A DNA stretch of 64,000 nt from Hydrogenovibrio crunogenus (GTDB lineage Bacteria > Pseudomonadota > Gammaproteobacteria > Thiomicrospirales > Thiomicrospiraceae). Within the stretch, counting starts at the first letter, position 1. The number at the start of each line of letters is the position of its first letter. The notes beneath the pieces were generated by a model. The model did not search any database, had not been told where the DNA came from, and was given only the letters and a program-made list of their open reading frames with translations. Positions 28,520 to 39,600 of the stretch are shown piece by piece. Location: contig NZ_CP032096.1 in the NCBI RefSeq assembly GCF_004786015.1, positions 1,178,001-1,242,000 on the forward strand. The letters run 5' to 3'. The translations under genes were made by a program, and so were the position numbers.

Positions 28520-29463
28520 TGTTCAAGTGGATTAGCCCCCGCCGTTTGAATGAAATCGGTATTTTGGGAATGAATGGCCGAAACATCGATTATATCGGTC
28601 GTTATAATGACCGTTCTCTTTACCCTTTGGTGGACAATAAGTTCAAAACCAAGCAAATGGCGCAGAAATATAAAGTCATTGCACCGAAACTGCATGGTGT
28701 GATCGAGCACCAATATGAAGTAAAAACATTGGTGAATTTGTTGGCCAATAAAGAAGGGTTTGCAATTAAACCAGCACGAGGGTCAGGAGGAAAGGGCATA
28801 TTAGTGATCACTGGCCGAAAAGGGGATTGCTTTGTGCGTGCTTCTGGCAAAGAAATGACGTTAGAGAGTATTGAGCGCCATGTGACTAATGTTCTTGCTG
28901 GGCTCTATTCCTTAGCGGGTGCACCGGATGTGGCGTTGATCGAAGACTTGATTCAGGCGGATCCTTTATTTGATAAATATTCCTACCAAGGGGTGCCTGA
29001 CATTCGTATTATCGTCTTTAAAGGGTATCCGGTTATGGCAATGTTACGCCTGTCCACAAGAGTCTCTGACGGTAAAGCCAATTTTCACCAAGGTGCGGTG
29101 GGGGTTGGGTTGGATATGGCAACTGGCAAAGCAGCTTATGCTGTTCAGTTTGAAAAACGATTAGAGCATCATCCTGATACGGGACAGGTGTTGAATGATA
29201 TTGAAATTCCAAACTGGTCTGATTTATTATTGCTAGCCGCTAAATGCTATGACATGATTGGACTGGGATATCTGGGAGCAGATATTGTCCTCGACAAAGA
29301 TAAGGGACCCATGTTGCTGGAGTTAAATGCGCGGCCAGGCTTATCTATTCAGCTTGCTAATGGAAAAGGACTGCTCCCCAGATTGCGCCAAGTTGAAGCG
29401 TTAGAAGAAACACATATGAACGCAGAAGACCGTGTGGCTTATGTTTTGAAGTCATTGAAGTAA
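28519..29463 (+). CDS. RimK-like ATP-grasp ligase (alpha-L-glutamate ligase-related)
   Basis: A 314-aa ATP-grasp enzyme expected to form an amide bond between a carboxylate and an amine. ATP-grasp features are FAIKPARGSGGKGILVI (phosphate-binding loop), ALIEDLIQADPLF, IRIIVFKGYPVMAMLRLSTR, and the metal-binding end LGADIVLDKDKGPMLLELNARPGL. It resembles the alpha-L-glutamate-ligase-related group found with the two preceding families. The substrate is unknown; peptide, protein-tail or small-molecule modification are all possible. It ends the three-gene operon. Confidence 0.85.
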   Translation: MFKWISPRRLNEIGILGMNGRNIDYIGRYNDRSLYPLVDNKFKTKQMAQKYKVIAPKLHGVIEHQYEVKTLVNLLANKEGFAIKPARGSGGKGILVITGRKGDCFVRASGKEMTLESIERHVTNVLAGLYSLAGAPDVALIEDLIQADPLFDKYSYQGVPDIRIIVFKGYPVMAMLRLSTRVSDGKANFHQGAVGVGLDMATGKAAYAVQFEKRLEHHPDTGQVLNDIEIPNWSDLLLLAAKCYDMIGLGYLGADIVLDKDKGPMLLELNARPGLSIQLANGKGLLPRLRQVEALEETHMNAEDRVAYVLKSLK

Positions 29464-29504
29464 TTTAAAAAATCATTTTCCTTTCACATTTCTTTATTAT
29501 GATC

Positions 29505-29518
29505 TTGATTTATATCAT
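29505..29518 (+). promoter_or_regulatory. FNR/CRP-like dyad upstream of the REC-REC-GGDEF gene
   Basis: TTGAT-TTAT-ATCAT matches the FNR consensus TTGAT-N4-ATCAA at nine of ten positions. TATAAT at 29548-29553 is a plausible -10 with no good -35, as for an activated promoter, although the spacing is slightly longer than a class II site. This is a sequence match only. Confidence 0.35.
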
Positions 29519-29606
29519 AAATAAACATGCATTCCTGCTGTAACCCATATAATATGACGCCATAATTTTGATTATCAACTATAAAAAAACGAATAGTGCA
29601 CTCTAA

Positions 29607-30965
29607 ATGAATATTTTAATTGTGGATCCGTCCAAAAGTTATCGGGAAGTTGTCAAACAAATCTTGTCGAACGATGATGTGAAAGTCATTGAAGCAAAAA
29701 GCGGCCAAGAAGCTTTTACTTATTTAAAACATAAAACCCCAAGTGCGATCAGCATCGCTCATGAACTGGGGGATATGGACAGCTTTAAGTTTTTAAAAAA
29801 GGTCAATTTAAATACCATTTTATGTAATGTTCCGAAGTTTTTATTAACTTCTAATGCCTCGAAAGAATTTAAAAGAGAAGCTTATGATGCTGGTTTTACA
29901 GAGATTTTTGTAAAATCTGATTTCCCAACCTTAAAGCGTGCGTTAAAAAGTTTGATGTTATATGCAACGATGCATATTTCGGCGAAGGTGTTATATGTAG
30001 AAGATACGCAAAGCACGGCAGATTACACCAGCCATATTATGTATTCAGCAGGCTGGGAAGTCGATCATGTTAAAAGTGGCGAAGCGGCAGCCGAGTTGCT
30101 GGATAAGCGTAAAGGGCATTACGATTTAGTGGTTACCGACCTGGTTTTGGAAGGTAATGTGAGTGGTATCGGCTTGATTAACTTAATTCGACAAGGGCAC
30201 GAGAGTATTCGCGATATTCCAATACTTGCTGTATCAGGTTGGAATGATTTATTACGGCAGGTTTATGTGCTAAAGCATGGTGCCGGGGATTTTATTGCCA
30301 AGCCCTTTCATGAAACAGACTTCTTAGCACGCGCCATTAACTTGATCTTGAATAAAAAACAGTTAGATACCGTAAAAACCGCTAAGAAGGCCTTATACTT
30401 AAAAGCGAATATAGATGCCGCTACAGGTTTGAATAATCGTCATTACCTAGAAGAATATGGCGAAAAAATGGTGGCGGATTCATGTAATCGCAATGAAGGG
30501 ATTACACTTGCGCTGGTTGATATCGATCACTTTAAAAGTGTCAATGACTCATTAGGTCATGCGACAGGGGATGCTGTATTGAAACAGGTTTCAAGCCTGG
30601 TAAAAAGCCATTGTCATTCCAATGATCTGGTGGTTCGGTATGGGGGCGATGAGTTATTGATTTTAATGACAGATGTAGATCAAACGATGGCCGCCGAGCG
30701 TTTGGAAGTGATTAGAGCAGAGGTAGCTCGATTAAACCCGGTTAATGTGCCTGTGACGGTGACAATTGGTGCGACTGCTTGTGATAAGAAGAATAAACCA
30801 GAGCTGATGCAGTTATTGAGAAGCCAAAATGGTGATGCGGACAATGTCAGTGTGGATTTGAAAACTTTATTTAAAGCGGCAGACGATTCGCTTTATATGG
30901 CAAAGCAATCAGGTAGGGATCAGGTGTGTGTTAATTCGCTCATGGACGTTGAACACTCAGAATAG
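29607..30965 (+). CDS. Response regulator with two receiver domains and GGDEF output
   Basis: A 452-aa diguanylate-cyclase response regulator, PleD-like in layout. The first receiver (about 1-120) lacks a normal phospho-acceptor: the expected Asp region reads SIAHELGDMD. The second (about 128-250) is intact, with VEDTQ acidic residues, D178 in VVTDLVLEG, AVSGWN and AKPF. The GGDEF domain has RYGGDEL (346-350, Leu for the last Phe, usually tolerated) and DIDHFKSVNDSLGHATGD. It should make c-di-GMP when the second receiver is phosphorylated, with the first acting as a dimerization adaptor (inference). It is monocistronic and ends in the palindromic terminator at 30981. Confidence 0.92.
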   Translation: MNILIVDPSKSYREVVKQILSNDDVKVIEAKSGQEAFTYLKHKTPSAISIAHELGDMDSFKFLKKVNLNTILCNVPKFLLTSNASKEFKREAYDAGFTEIFVKSDFPTLKRALKSLMLYATMHISAKVLYVEDTQSTADYTSHIMYSAGWEVDHVKSGEAAAELLDKRKGHYDLVVTDLVLEGNVSGIGLINLIRQGHESIRDIPILAVSGWNDLLRQVYVLKHGAGDFIAKPFHETDFLARAINLILNKKQLDTVKTAKKALYLKANIDAATGLNNRHYLEEYGEKMVADSCNRNEGITLALVDIDHFKSVNDSLGHATGDAVLKQVSSLVKSHCHSNDLVVRYGGDELLILMTDVDQTMAAERLEVIRAEVARLNPVNVPVTVTIGATACDKKNKPELMQLLRSQNGDADNVSVDLKTLFKAADDSLYMAKQSGRDQVCVNSLMDVEHSE

Positions 30966-30980
30966 AATGAGCCAGGGCCA

Positions 30981-31010
30981 TCAAAAATGGCCAGGCCTGG
31001 CCATTTTTGA
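30981..31010. terminator. Bidirectional terminator: 30-bp perfect palindrome on CCAGGCCTGG
   Basis: The core is 30991-31000, extended by GG/CC and an A5/T5 tract to a 30-bp perfect inverted repeat between convergent genes. Confidence 0.9.
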
Positions 31011-31030
31011 GGCTAAGTCCCAGGAAAAGT

Positions 31031-31600
31031 TTAAGCTTTCTTTAAAAAAGCAGCCACTAGAACGATCTGTGTTCCGTTGACTTTTCCTTCGATGTGAAGA
31101 GGGTTGTCAGTCAAGTGAATATTCTTCACCAAGGTGCCGCGTTTGGCAGTGAATCCTGCACCTTTTACATCTAAATCCTTGATTAAAGTGACATCATCGC
31201 CTTCTTGTAGAATCGTACCGTTGCTGTCTTTATGGATAATGGTCTCTTCATCTTCGTCTGGCATGCCGGCTTCAGCCCAGGCTTTGGTTTCATCTTCTAA
31301 ATACATCATGTCTAAAAGGTCTTGTGGCCAGCCTTCTGCACGAAGTGCATTCAATAAACGGTAAGCCATGACTTGAACAGCAGGAACAGGAGACCACATG
31401 CTGTCATTCAAACAGCGCCAGTGATTTGCGTCCATAGTGTCAGGCTCTCCAATCTGGTTTTTACATGTTTGACAGACCACAATTGTTTGATCTGTTGAGC
31501 CATCTGAAGGAGGGACTTCATAAGTGCTTAATTGTTCTTCAGAGCCACATAGTTCACATTTAGAGCCGCTTCTATCCAATAGGCTTTGTTCAATCGTCAT
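31031..31600 (-). CDS. PhnA/YjdM-family zinc-ribbon protein
   Basis: A 189-aa protein with an N-terminal zinc ribbon (CELCG, CQTC) and a C-terminal PhnA domain (KDSNGTILQEGDDVTLIKDL, VKGAGFTAKRGTLVKNI). Despite the name, YjdM (PhnA) is not part of phosphonate degradation and its function is unknown. The C-terminal domain is the usual SH3-like fold. An acidic stretch (PDEDEETII) precedes it. GGAAAAG lies before the ATG. It is monocistronic. Confidence 0.88.
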   Translation of the reverse strand: MTIEQSLLDRSGSKCELCGSEEQLSTYEVPPSDGSTDQTIVVCQTCKNQIGEPDTMDANHWRCLNDSMWSPVPAVQVMAYRLLNALRAEGWPQDLLDMMYLEDETKAWAEAGMPDEDEETIIHKDSNGTILQEGDDVTLIKDLDVKGAGFTAKRGTLVKNIHLTDNPLHIEGKVNGTQIVLVAAFLKKA

Positions 31601-31913
31601 GTCTTTTCCTTTTAAAATGAGAATGCATATTATGCACAGAAAGTACGTTTTTTTAAAGGTGAATCAATAGGTCGGTTTCCAAAATGAAAGAGTTGTGAAT
31701 GGAAAGATTGACGTTTTGTTTTTTATTAAGGTTCTAAAATAGTATGCCAAATCCATTGAAATGCTTACTTTTCAATTGGTTATAAAACTCAAAATCTTAT
31801 CTGTTTGAAAGCTTTTTTTTACCCTGAAAAACCGTTAGAATAAATCATAATAAAGACTTTCATTGGAAGAATTAAGTTGTTAGTTTTATGCGGCAGAAAG
31901 TGACGAAAAATTC
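31601..31913. other. AT-rich divergent intergenic region
   Basis: It separates the PhnA-type gene (-) from the DnaJ-type gene (+) and must hold both promoters. I see A/T tracts and a TAGAAT near 31836 but no -35/-10 pair or heat-shock-type promoter that I would defend. Confidence 0.5.
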
Positions 31914-32708
31914 ATGTTGAACACTCGTTACGATATTTCAAAAGATTACTTTGCATTATTGGGGGTTCACCACCAAGCTTGCGATAAAACGATCAAGCAA
32001 GCCTATCGTAAGATGGCGCGACGCTATCATCCAGATGTTTCTAAAATTCATAATGCCACTGAAAAATTTCAGGAAATTTCAGAAGCTTATGAAGTCCTAA
32101 CTAAATTCAAAGAGGCCTATTGGCGAGAGTTTTGCAGAATGAACCGCCAGCAGTCTCGTCCGCGTTATCAGTCAAATTCATTTCGGCAACGCACTGCGTC
32201 ACAACCGGGTTCGCAGAAAAATAAAAACGATTATCAGTGGCGTAAGCAAAGACCGATTCGCGGAAAAGATCGTGTGATTACCTATCCTTTAACACTTCGT
32301 TATGCTATTCGATTATTAAAAATCGGCTATTTCTATATCCCGGGTCTTAAGGTCAAAATGAAATTCACTCGTGACGCCTTTCTCAATAAGACGTTTCGTT
32401 TAAAAGGAAAAGGGTACCATGGCCTGTTTGGTGGCGAGCCAGGCGATTATTTAGTAAAATTTCAATTGAAGTTGGATTCGTTGAAATGGGAACTGAAAGG
32501 GTGTGATATTTATGGCACGATTCAGGTGCCCAGTACGTTGTTGGTTCCCGGGATGCAATTGGATTTAGAATCACCTGCCGGGAGCGCGAGTGTAACGGTT
32601 CCCAAAAACTACTCACCGAATGACTATATTTTAGTCCGAAATATGGGGCTGCCCGGGGATGAAATTAATTTGCCTGGTCACCTGTATGCAAAATTGATTG
32701 CTGCTTAA
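31914..32708 (+). CDS. DnaJ-domain co-chaperone, CbpA-like but short
   Basis: A 264-aa J protein. The J domain occupies about residues 10-72, with the HPD tripeptide in RYHPDVSK. A basic Gln/Arg/Ser-rich linker replaces the usual Gly/Phe region. The remainder is a DnaJ C-terminal substrate-binding unit ([46 protein letters not shown]). No zinc-finger cysteines are present, so it is of the CbpA type, though shorter than E. coli CbpA (306 aa). It lies 35 bases upstream of clpS. Confidence 0.87.
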   Translation: MLNTRYDISKDYFALLGVHHQACDKTIKQAYRKMARRYHPDVSKIHNATEKFQEISEAYEVLTKFKEAYWREFCRMNRQQSRPRYQSNSFRQRTASQPGSQKNKNDYQWRKQRPIRGKDRVITYPLTLRYAIRLLKIGYFYIPGLKVKMKFTRDAFLNKTFRLKGKGYHGLFGGEPGDYLVKFQLKLDSLKWELKGCDIYGTIQVPSTLLVPGMQLDLESPAGSASVTVPKNYSPNDYILVRNMGLPGDEINLPGHLYAKLIAA

Positions 32709-32743
32709 ACGTAGCTCTGTTAAATTAAATCTAAGGAATCAGA

Positions 32744-33058
32744 ATGCCAAGCCAGCCTTTTCAAGATGATGGTGTTGTTTTAGAGACGGCCAGACCCAAA
32801 GTTAAGCCGCCAAAGCGTTACCAAGTCGTTTTGTTAAATGATGACTTTACTCCGATGGACTTTGTTGTGGATGTGCTGACTCGTTTTTTTGGAATGGATG
32901 AAGCAAAAGCCAATACGGTTATGTTAGCGGTGCATACGAAAGGAAAAGGAACGTGTGGTGTTTATAGTCGAGAAGTGGCTGAAATGAAAGTCATGCAAGT
33001 GAATCAATATGCCAGAGAACACCAACACCCTCTGCAGTGTGAAATGGAGGTGGTTTAA
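32744..33058 (+). CDS. clpS: ClpA adaptor ClpS
   Basis: N-recognin adaptor that delivers N-degron substrates to ClpAP. A disordered N-terminus is followed by the core [20 protein letters not shown], with the conserved Asn-Asp-Asp for N-terminal residue recognition, [20 protein letters not shown] and a hydrophobic pocket. The 104-aa length is typical. AAGGAATC precedes the ATG, and the stop codon abuts the clpA start. Confidence 0.96.
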   Translation: MPSQPFQDDGVVLETARPKVKPPKRYQVVLLNDDFTPMDFVVDVLTRFFGMDEAKANTVMLAVHTKGKGTCGVYSREVAEMKVMQVNQYAREHQHPLQCEMEVV

Positions 33059-35305
33059 ATGTTAAGTAAAGAATTACAGCTCACTCTCAGTAATGCCTTT
33101 AGTTTGGCAAATGAGTATGAGCATGAGTATGTCACTCTGGAGCACTTGTTATTAGAGTTGCTTGGGTTGCCCTCTGTGCGAGAAGCAATAGAAGCGTGTG
33201 GCGTGAAACTGACCACTGTTGAATCTGAACTAGAGAAGTATCTTGATAGTGAAGCAGCGGGTATCAAGACAGAAGAATTATTGCCTACGATGGCTTTCCA
33301 ACGCGTGATTGAGCGCGCGATTTATTTAGTGCAGTCAAATGGTTATACCGAAGTCACGGGCTTGCATGTTCTGGCATCGATTTTCTCGGAACAGGATTCT
33401 CACGCTGTTTATGTTTTGGAAAGCTGCGGAGTTCACCGTGTCGATATATTGAGTTATATCTCACATGGGGTAACGGCGCAGCAACAAGAAGATTTTTTGA
33501 CGTCTTCTCCCTCTGAAGAGTCAATTGAAGATGCGGAAGTCGGTGAGTCTGAAAATAACCCCATTACCAATTACAGTGTTAATCTCAATGAAGAAGTTGA
33601 AATGGGACGCATTGACCCAATTATCGGGCGCGAATGGGAATTGACGCGTACATTAGAGGTTTTGAGTCGACGTCGTAAAAACAACCCCTTGTTGGTTGGT
33701 GAGCCAGGGGTGGGTAAAACCGCTGTGGCAGAAGGATTGGCACACCGTATTGTTGAAAAGAAAGTGCCTGAGCAGTTGCTGGATGCTGAGATTTTCAGTT
33801 TGGACATGGGCGCTTTACTGGCAGGAACACGTTATCGAGGGGATTTTGAAAAGCGTTTCAAGGCCTTGCTAAAAGCTCTGGAAGAACGATCCCATGCGAT
33901 TTTGTTTATTGATGAAATTCATACCATTGTCGGGGCCGGTGCCGTACAAGGTGGAGCAATGGATGCGTCTAACTTGATGAAGCCGGCATTGTCATCGGGT
34001 AAATTACGCTGTGTTGGCGCAACAACGTATGAAGAATATCGGGGAATATTTGAAAAAGACCGTGCTTTGGCGCGTCGTTTCCAGAAAATTGATGTACATG
34101 AGCCGACTACCCAAGAAACGTTTGAAATCTTAAAAGGTTTGAAATCGCAATTCGAAAGTCATCATCATGTGAAATACACGTTACCGGCATTAAAAATGGC
34201 AGTGGATTTATCGGCGCGTTACATTAATGACCGTCATTTACCCGATAAAGCGATTGATGTGATTGATGAAGCCGGTGCGAAACAAGCATTGATGCCGAAA
34301 AGTAAACGTAAAAAACAAATTTCTGTGGCTGAGATTCAGCAAATTGTAGCGAATATTGCGCGTATTCCTGTGTCTCAGATTACTCAGAAAGAAAAAGACA
34401 AATTAATGAACCTGGAAGAAAGTCTACAACGTGTGGTCTTTGGGCAGGATGAAGCAGTGCACAGCGTTGTCTCGGCCATTAAGCTGGCTCGATCAGGTTT
34501 GAATGATGGAGACCGCCCAACAGCTTCTTTCTTGTTTGCTGGCCCGACTGGGGTGGGGAAAACAGAATTGACACAGCAATTGGCGAAACACCTTGATGTT
34601 GAGCTGTTGCGATATGATATGTCTGAATACATGGAACGCCATTCTGTTTCGCGACTGATTGGTGCGCCACCGGGGTATGTCGGGTTTGATCAAGGCGGTT
34701 TGTTAACAGAGGCTGTTAACAAACATCCGCATTCCGTTGTTTTACTTGATGAGATCGAGAAAGCACACCCTGATGTCTTTAACTTGCTGTTGCAGGTGAT
34801 GGATAACGGTACCTTGACAGATAATAATGGTCGTAAAGCTGATTTTAGAAATGTTATTTTGATTATGACCTCGAATGTCGGGGCGGAAGCTGCATCAAGA
34901 GCCAGCATCGGCTTTGCCGTACAGGATCATAGTATGGATTTTCAGGGCGAGTTGAAAAAAGTCTTCACTCCTGAGTTCCGCAATCGTTTGGATGGCGTGG
35001 TTCAGTTTAATCGCTTGTCACCAGAAGTAATGAATTCAGTGGTTAATAAGTTTATTTATGCGCTTGAAAACAGTTTGCAAGACAAAAAAGTTTCAATCAA
35101 GTTAACGACTTCTGCTCGCAAGTGGTTAGCGAAAGAGGGATATGATCCATTTATGGGTGCCAGACCAATGTCTCGCTTAGTTCAAGAAAAGATTAAACAA
35201 CCATTAGCAGAGATGCTGTTGTTTGGTGAGTTGCAATCTGGCGGAGAAGTGGTGATTGATGCCGACGAATCCGGCATAGTGTTGCATGCTGAGGAATTGG
35301 TTTAG
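33059..35305 (+). CDS. clpA: ATP-dependent Clp protease ATPase subunit ClpA
   Basis: AAA+ unfoldase that feeds substrates to ClpP. N domain at about residues 1-145, an acidic linker ([17 protein letters not shown]), first AAA module with Walker A GEPGVGKT near 214 and FIDEIH, second module with GPTGVGKT near 495 and [17 protein letters not shown], then the C-terminal small domain. The 748-aa length matches E. coli (758). It lacks the ClpB middle domain. With clpS upstream, and aat and infA next, this is the standard N-end-rule neighbourhood. Confidence 0.97.
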   Translation: MLSKELQLTLSNAFSLANEYEHEYVTLEHLLLELLGLPSVREAIEACGVKLTTVESELEKYLDSEAAGIKTEELLPTMAFQRVIERAIYLVQSNGYTEVTGLHVLASIFSEQDSHAVYVLESCGVHRVDILSYISHGVTAQQQEDFLTSSPSEESIEDAEVGESENNPITNYSVNLNEEVEMGRIDPIIGREWELTRTLEVLSRRRKNNPLLVGEPGVGKTAVAEGLAHRIVEKKVPEQLLDAEIFSLDMGALLAGTRYRGDFEKRFKALLKALEERSHAILFIDEIHTIVGAGAVQGGAMDASNLMKPALSSGKLRCVGATTYEEYRGIFEKDRALARRFQKIDVHEPTTQETFEILKGLKSQFESHHHVKYTLPALKMAVDLSARYINDRHLPDKAIDVIDEAGAKQALMPKSKRKKQISVAEIQQIVANIARIPVSQITQKEKDKLMNLEESLQRVVFGQDEAVHSVVSAIKLARSGLNDGDRPTASFLFAGPTGVGKTELTQQLAKHLDVELLRYDMSEYMERHSVSRLIGAPPGYVGFDQGGLLTEAVNKHPHSVVLLDEIEKAHPDVFNLLLQVMDNGTLTDNNGRKADFRNVILIMTSNVGAEAASRASIGFAVQDHSMDFQGELKKVFTPEFRNRLDGVVQFNRLSPEVMNSVVNKFIYALENSLQDKKVSIKLTTSARKWLAKEGYDPFMGARPMSRLVQEKIKQPLAEMLLFGELQSGGEVVIDADESGIVLHAEELV

Positions 35306-35337
35306 AGGTTACTTGGCTTGATGTAAAACGTTTTGAA

Positions 35338-35370
35338 ATAAAAAAACCGCTTTAAAGCGGTTTTTTTTAT
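35338..35370. terminator. Bidirectional terminator between clpA and infA
   Basis: AAAACCGCTTTAAAGCGGTTTT-type perfect stem with A-run and T-run on either side. It separates the convergent genes. Confidence 0.88.
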
Positions 35371-35395
35371 TTTTATAGAGTTGTTTTAGAGAACT

Positions 35396-35614
35396 TTATT
35401 TGCCGCGATAAGTGATACGACCTTTCGTTAGGTCGTAAGGCGTTAGTTCAACCTTAACCTTATCACCCGCTAAGATACGAATATAGTTTTTACGCATGCG
35501 CCCAGAAATGTGCGCTAAAATTTCATGACCGTTCTCTAAACGGACTTTGAACATTGTGTTCGGTAAAGTTTCAATCACTTCGCCGTCGAATTCAATAACA
35601 TCTTGTTTTGACAT
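35396..35614 (-). CDS. infA: Translation initiation factor IF-1
   Basis: OB-fold factor of 72 aa that binds the 30S A site during initiation. The family sequence is nearly complete: [20 protein letters not shown], then [20 protein letters not shown] and the RITYRGK terminal pattern. It lies downstream of aat on the minus strand with a 103-base gap. Confidence 0.98.
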   Translation of the reverse strand: MSKQDVIEFDGEVIETLPNTMFKVRLENGHEILAHISGRMRKNYIRILAGDKVKVELTPYDLTKGRITYRGK

Positions 35615-35717
35615 AGACTTTTTAGCTTTATTGCCCCTATAAAAAATAAGCGGCGATTATAGCAATGCTTCAAGATTTATTCAAACTTTTGTCTATTTAT
35701 TTAATAAAACAACGGTT

Positions 35718-36488
35718 TTAAGGGTTAGATTGGTTGGTTTTGTTCGAAACGTGTTCTGCTAGAAAAGGTTTTTGCCAGTTTACCTCTAGCTGCCATAATT
35801 TCGGAGGAAAGTCCTTATGGGTTTCTTGTTTCAGAATCGACTCAAAATACTCTCTAGAAATGAGAGTGGCTCCAAGTGATCTTAAGTGCGGTGTTTCCAT
35901 TTGAGTATCGATTATGCGAAACCCCCAAGCTTTGAGTTGTTGGCATAAAGCGACTAAGGCAATTTTAGATGCATCCGGTTTTTTTGAAAACATGGATTCT
36001 CCAAAAAACACCTTTCCAATCGCAACGCCATAAAGGCCACCAACCAGCTGATTATCTTCCCAGACCTCAACAGAATGCGCATGTCCGCTTTTATGAAGTT
36101 GACCGTAGGCTGATAACATGTCCTCAGAAATCCAGGTACCATCCTGGTCGTGGCGCTCAATGGTGGCGCATTGGCGCATAACGTTTTCAAACTGTTGATC
36201 AAGTGTGATTGTGAATTTTTGCTTTCTGATGGTTTTGATTAAGCTGCGCCTGACTTTGAGGGAATCTATGAACAACACAGACCTTGGGTTTGGCGTCCAC
36301 CAAAGTATTGGGTCATCTTCATTAAACCATGGAAAAATACCTTTATGGTAAGCATTGAGTAACCATTCTGGTGTTAAATCGCCTCCTACAGCGAGGAGGC
36401 CATCCGGTTCTGTCATGGCAAGATGGGTTGGCGGGAAAACAACAGGCTTGCTATCAAGCCAAAAAGGTTGATGAATCGGTTCAGACAT
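35718..36488 (-). CDS. aat: Leucyl/phenylalanyl-tRNA-protein transferase
   Basis: Adds Leu or Phe to N-terminal Lys/Arg, creating N-degrons that ClpS recognises. Family signatures are FPPTHLAMTEPDGLLAVGGDL, AYHKGIFPWFNEDDPILWWTP, GTWISEDMLSAYGQLHKSGHA and VFFGESMFSKKPDASKIAL (shown here in part). The 256-aa length is standard. It is divergent from dnaE and functionally linked to clpS-clpA next door. Confidence 0.96.
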   Translation of the reverse strand: MSEPIHQPFWLDSKPVVFPPTHLAMTEPDGLLAVGGDLTPEWLLNAYHKGIFPWFNEDDPILWWTPNPRSVLFIDSLKVRRSLIKTIRKQKFTITLDQQFENVMRQCATIERHDQDGTWISEDMLSAYGQLHKSGHAHSVEVWEDNQLVGGLYGVAIGKVFFGESMFSKKPDASKIALVALCQQLKAWGFRIIDTQMETPHLRSLGATLISREYFESILKQETHKDFPPKLWQLEVNWQKPFLAEHVSNKTNQSNP

Positions 36489-36643
36489 TGAAATTATCTT
36501 ATTTTTTTAACTCAAATTATCATAGAATATGCAGCTATTATAAAGCAATGTATTGAGGAAGCTTTGATGAACTCCAAAATTTGATTTTGGAAAGCACTTG
36601 AAGTTTTTAACTTGCGCTCTAAAAAACGGCCTTTTTACTTTTT

Positions 36644-39600
36644 ATGTCTCAATTTGTACATCTTCATGTCCATTCAGAATATTCGGTAGTCGATTCGACT
36701 ATTCGAGTGAAGTCCGCTATCTCTCTTGCCCAAAAAAGTCAGCAACCCGCGTTGGCATTAACCGACCAGATGAATATGTTTGCTTTGGTTAAATTTTATA
36801 CGGCCGCGATGGATGCGGGTATTAAGCCGATTATAGGCTCTGATTTATTGATTGAGGCTGAGGACGGGAACGTTTTTACAGTTGTTTGTTTGTGCCAAAA
36901 CGACCAAGGTTACCTGAACCTGTCCCATCTGATTTCAATGGCTTATCTCAAGAACCAAAAAGTGGTTCAAAACGATATGAAGGCATTAATCAAACAAGAA
37001 TGGTTGGCTGAATTCAACGAAGGCCTGATTATTTTATCAGGCGGTAAGGATGGTGATGTGGGTCAAGCCATTTTGGCTGAAAAGCCAAATTTAGCTGCTA
37101 AAAGAGTCAGTTGGTGGGCTTCTTATTTCCCGGACCGTTTTTATTTGGAGTTGATTCGTACTGGGCGAAATAAGGAAGAACTTTATATTGCTGGTGCGGT
37201 GGATGTTGCTCAACGATATGAGTTACCGGTGGTGGCTACCAATGATATCCGTTTTGAACAGGCGGAAGACTTTGATGCTCATGAAGTACGAGTATGTATT
37301 CATGATGGCTATATTTTGGATGATCCGAATCGTCCAAAACGATATTCAGAAGAGCAGTATTATCGTAGTTCGGAAGAAATGGTTGAGTTATTTGAAGATA
37401 TTCCAGAAGCCATCGAGAACACGGTAGAGATTGCTAAGCGTTGTAATGTCTCTCTGACACTGGGCACTTATTTTCTACCGGATTTCCCTGTGCCAGAAGG
37501 GTTGACGCTGGATGAGTACTTTATTTTAGAATCTCAAAAAGGCTTGGATGAGCGTTTGAACTTTTTGTTTGGTGATTTGCCATCTGACGCATTCACTGAA
37601 AAACGCAAAGCTTATGATGACCGACTTAAATTTGAGTTGGATATTATCACGCAAATGGGGTTCCCTGGTTATTTCTTTATCGTTGCCGACTTTATCCAAT
37701 GGGGGAAAAACCACCAGGTTCCGGTGGGTCCGGGGCGTGGGTCCGGGGCTGGGTCATTAGTGGCTTATGCATTAAAGATTACCGATTTGGATCCGCTGGA
37801 ATATGACTTACTCTTCGAACGTTTCTTGAATCCGGAAAGGGTTTCCATGCCCGATTTTGATGTTGATTTCTGTATGGAGCGTCGTGATGAGGTCATTGAT
37901 TACGTCGCTCGTGAATATGGTCAGGATCATGTATCTCAGATTGTCACGTTTGGAACCATGGCGGCTAAGGCGGTCGTCAGAGATGTTGGCCGTGTACTTG
38001 GGAATGGTTATGGCATGGTGGACAGTATTGCCAAACTGATTCCAAACGATTTAGGGATCAAACTTCAAGGTGCACTGGATCAAGAAGAGCAGCTACAAGA
38101 ACGCTATGATAATGAAGAAGATGTTCGTCTTTTGATCGATTTGGCTTTGAAGCTGGAAGGCACGGTTCGTAATACTGGGAAGCATGCCGGAGGGGTGGTG
38201 ATTGGCCCTAAACCTTTAGACCATTTCTGTCCGGTGTTGTGCGAACCTGATGGCAGCAGTGTGGTTACTCAGCTTGATAAAAATGATGTTGAAACGGCAG
38301 GCCTGGTCAAATTTGACTTCCTCGGGTTGAGAACTCTGACTATTATTGATTGGGCACTACACTTTATCAATGAAGGGAAGCAACAAGGGGAGGAAGGCTT
38401 TGTTGAAATTGAACGGATTCCATTGGATGATGCGGAAACGTTTGATTTAATTAAAACTGGTAAAACGACAGGGGTCTTCCAGTTAGAATCTTCCGGAATG
38501 CAAAACCTGATTGTTCGTTTACGTCCGGATTGCTTTGAAGACATTATCGCTTTGGTGGCACTATTCCGTCCTGGTCCGCTTGAATCGGGCATGGTGGATA
38601 ACTTTATTGCGCGTAAGCATGGTAAAGAAAAAGTGTCTTATCCAGATGCACAATATCAACATGATTCTTTAAAAACCATCCTAGAACCCACTTATGGAGT
38701 TATCTTGTACCAAGAGCAAGTCATGCAGATTGCTCAGGTCCTAGCCGGCTATACGCTGGGTGGTGCCGATATGCTTCGTCGAGCCATGGGGAAGAAAAAA
38801 CCTGAAGAAATGGCGAAGCAGCGCTCTATTTTTAAAGAAGGAGCGATCAAAAATAACGTCGATGGCGACCTGGCCATGAAAATTTTTGACTTGGTAGAAA
38901 AGTTCGCTGGATATGGGTTCAACAAATCTCACTCGGCTGCTTATGCGTTGGTTTCTTATCAATCTGCCTGGTTGAAAACGCATTATCCTGCTGAGTTTAT
39001 GGCGGCGCAGATTTCCTCTGATATGGATAACACCGATAAAGTGGTTCATATGGTCAATGAGTGTTATGCCATGGGGATTGAAGTGGCGCAACCTAGCATT
39101 AATGAAGGCGAAATTCACTTTAAAGCCATTCGCGGGCAAAAAGCGGTCCGTTATGGATTGGGCGCCATAAAAGGTGTCGGGGAATCGGCTTTAGAAGGCA
39201 TTGTTGCTGAGCGTAAACAAAATGGCCCTTATCAGGATTTATTTGATTTTTGTTTACGTGTGACACGAAAAGTGAATAAGCGCGTGATTGAAGCGTTGAT
39301 TTCTGCCGGAGCGATGGATTGTATTCATGATAATCGCCAGGCAATGCTAGACAGTGTCGGTATGGCATTGCAAAAAGCTGAGCAAAAACAAAAAGATGAA
39401 GAAGCTGGTCAAACGGATTTGTTTGGTGATGTCACTTCTTTTGAGGCCGAAAACGAGTCGAAGTTGGTGGATGTTCCTGAAATGCCTGAAAAGCTCCGTT
39501 TGAAAGGCGAAAAGGATGTGTTGGGGCTTTATATGACCGGCCACCCAATTGAAATTTATCGGGAAGAACTGGATAAGATGGTTGAGCAGAAACTGTCTGC

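Noticed and set aside
38297-38306. GCAGGCCTGG in dnaE as a further copy of the palindrome
   Set aside because: One mismatch breaks the palindrome, so it is not counted.
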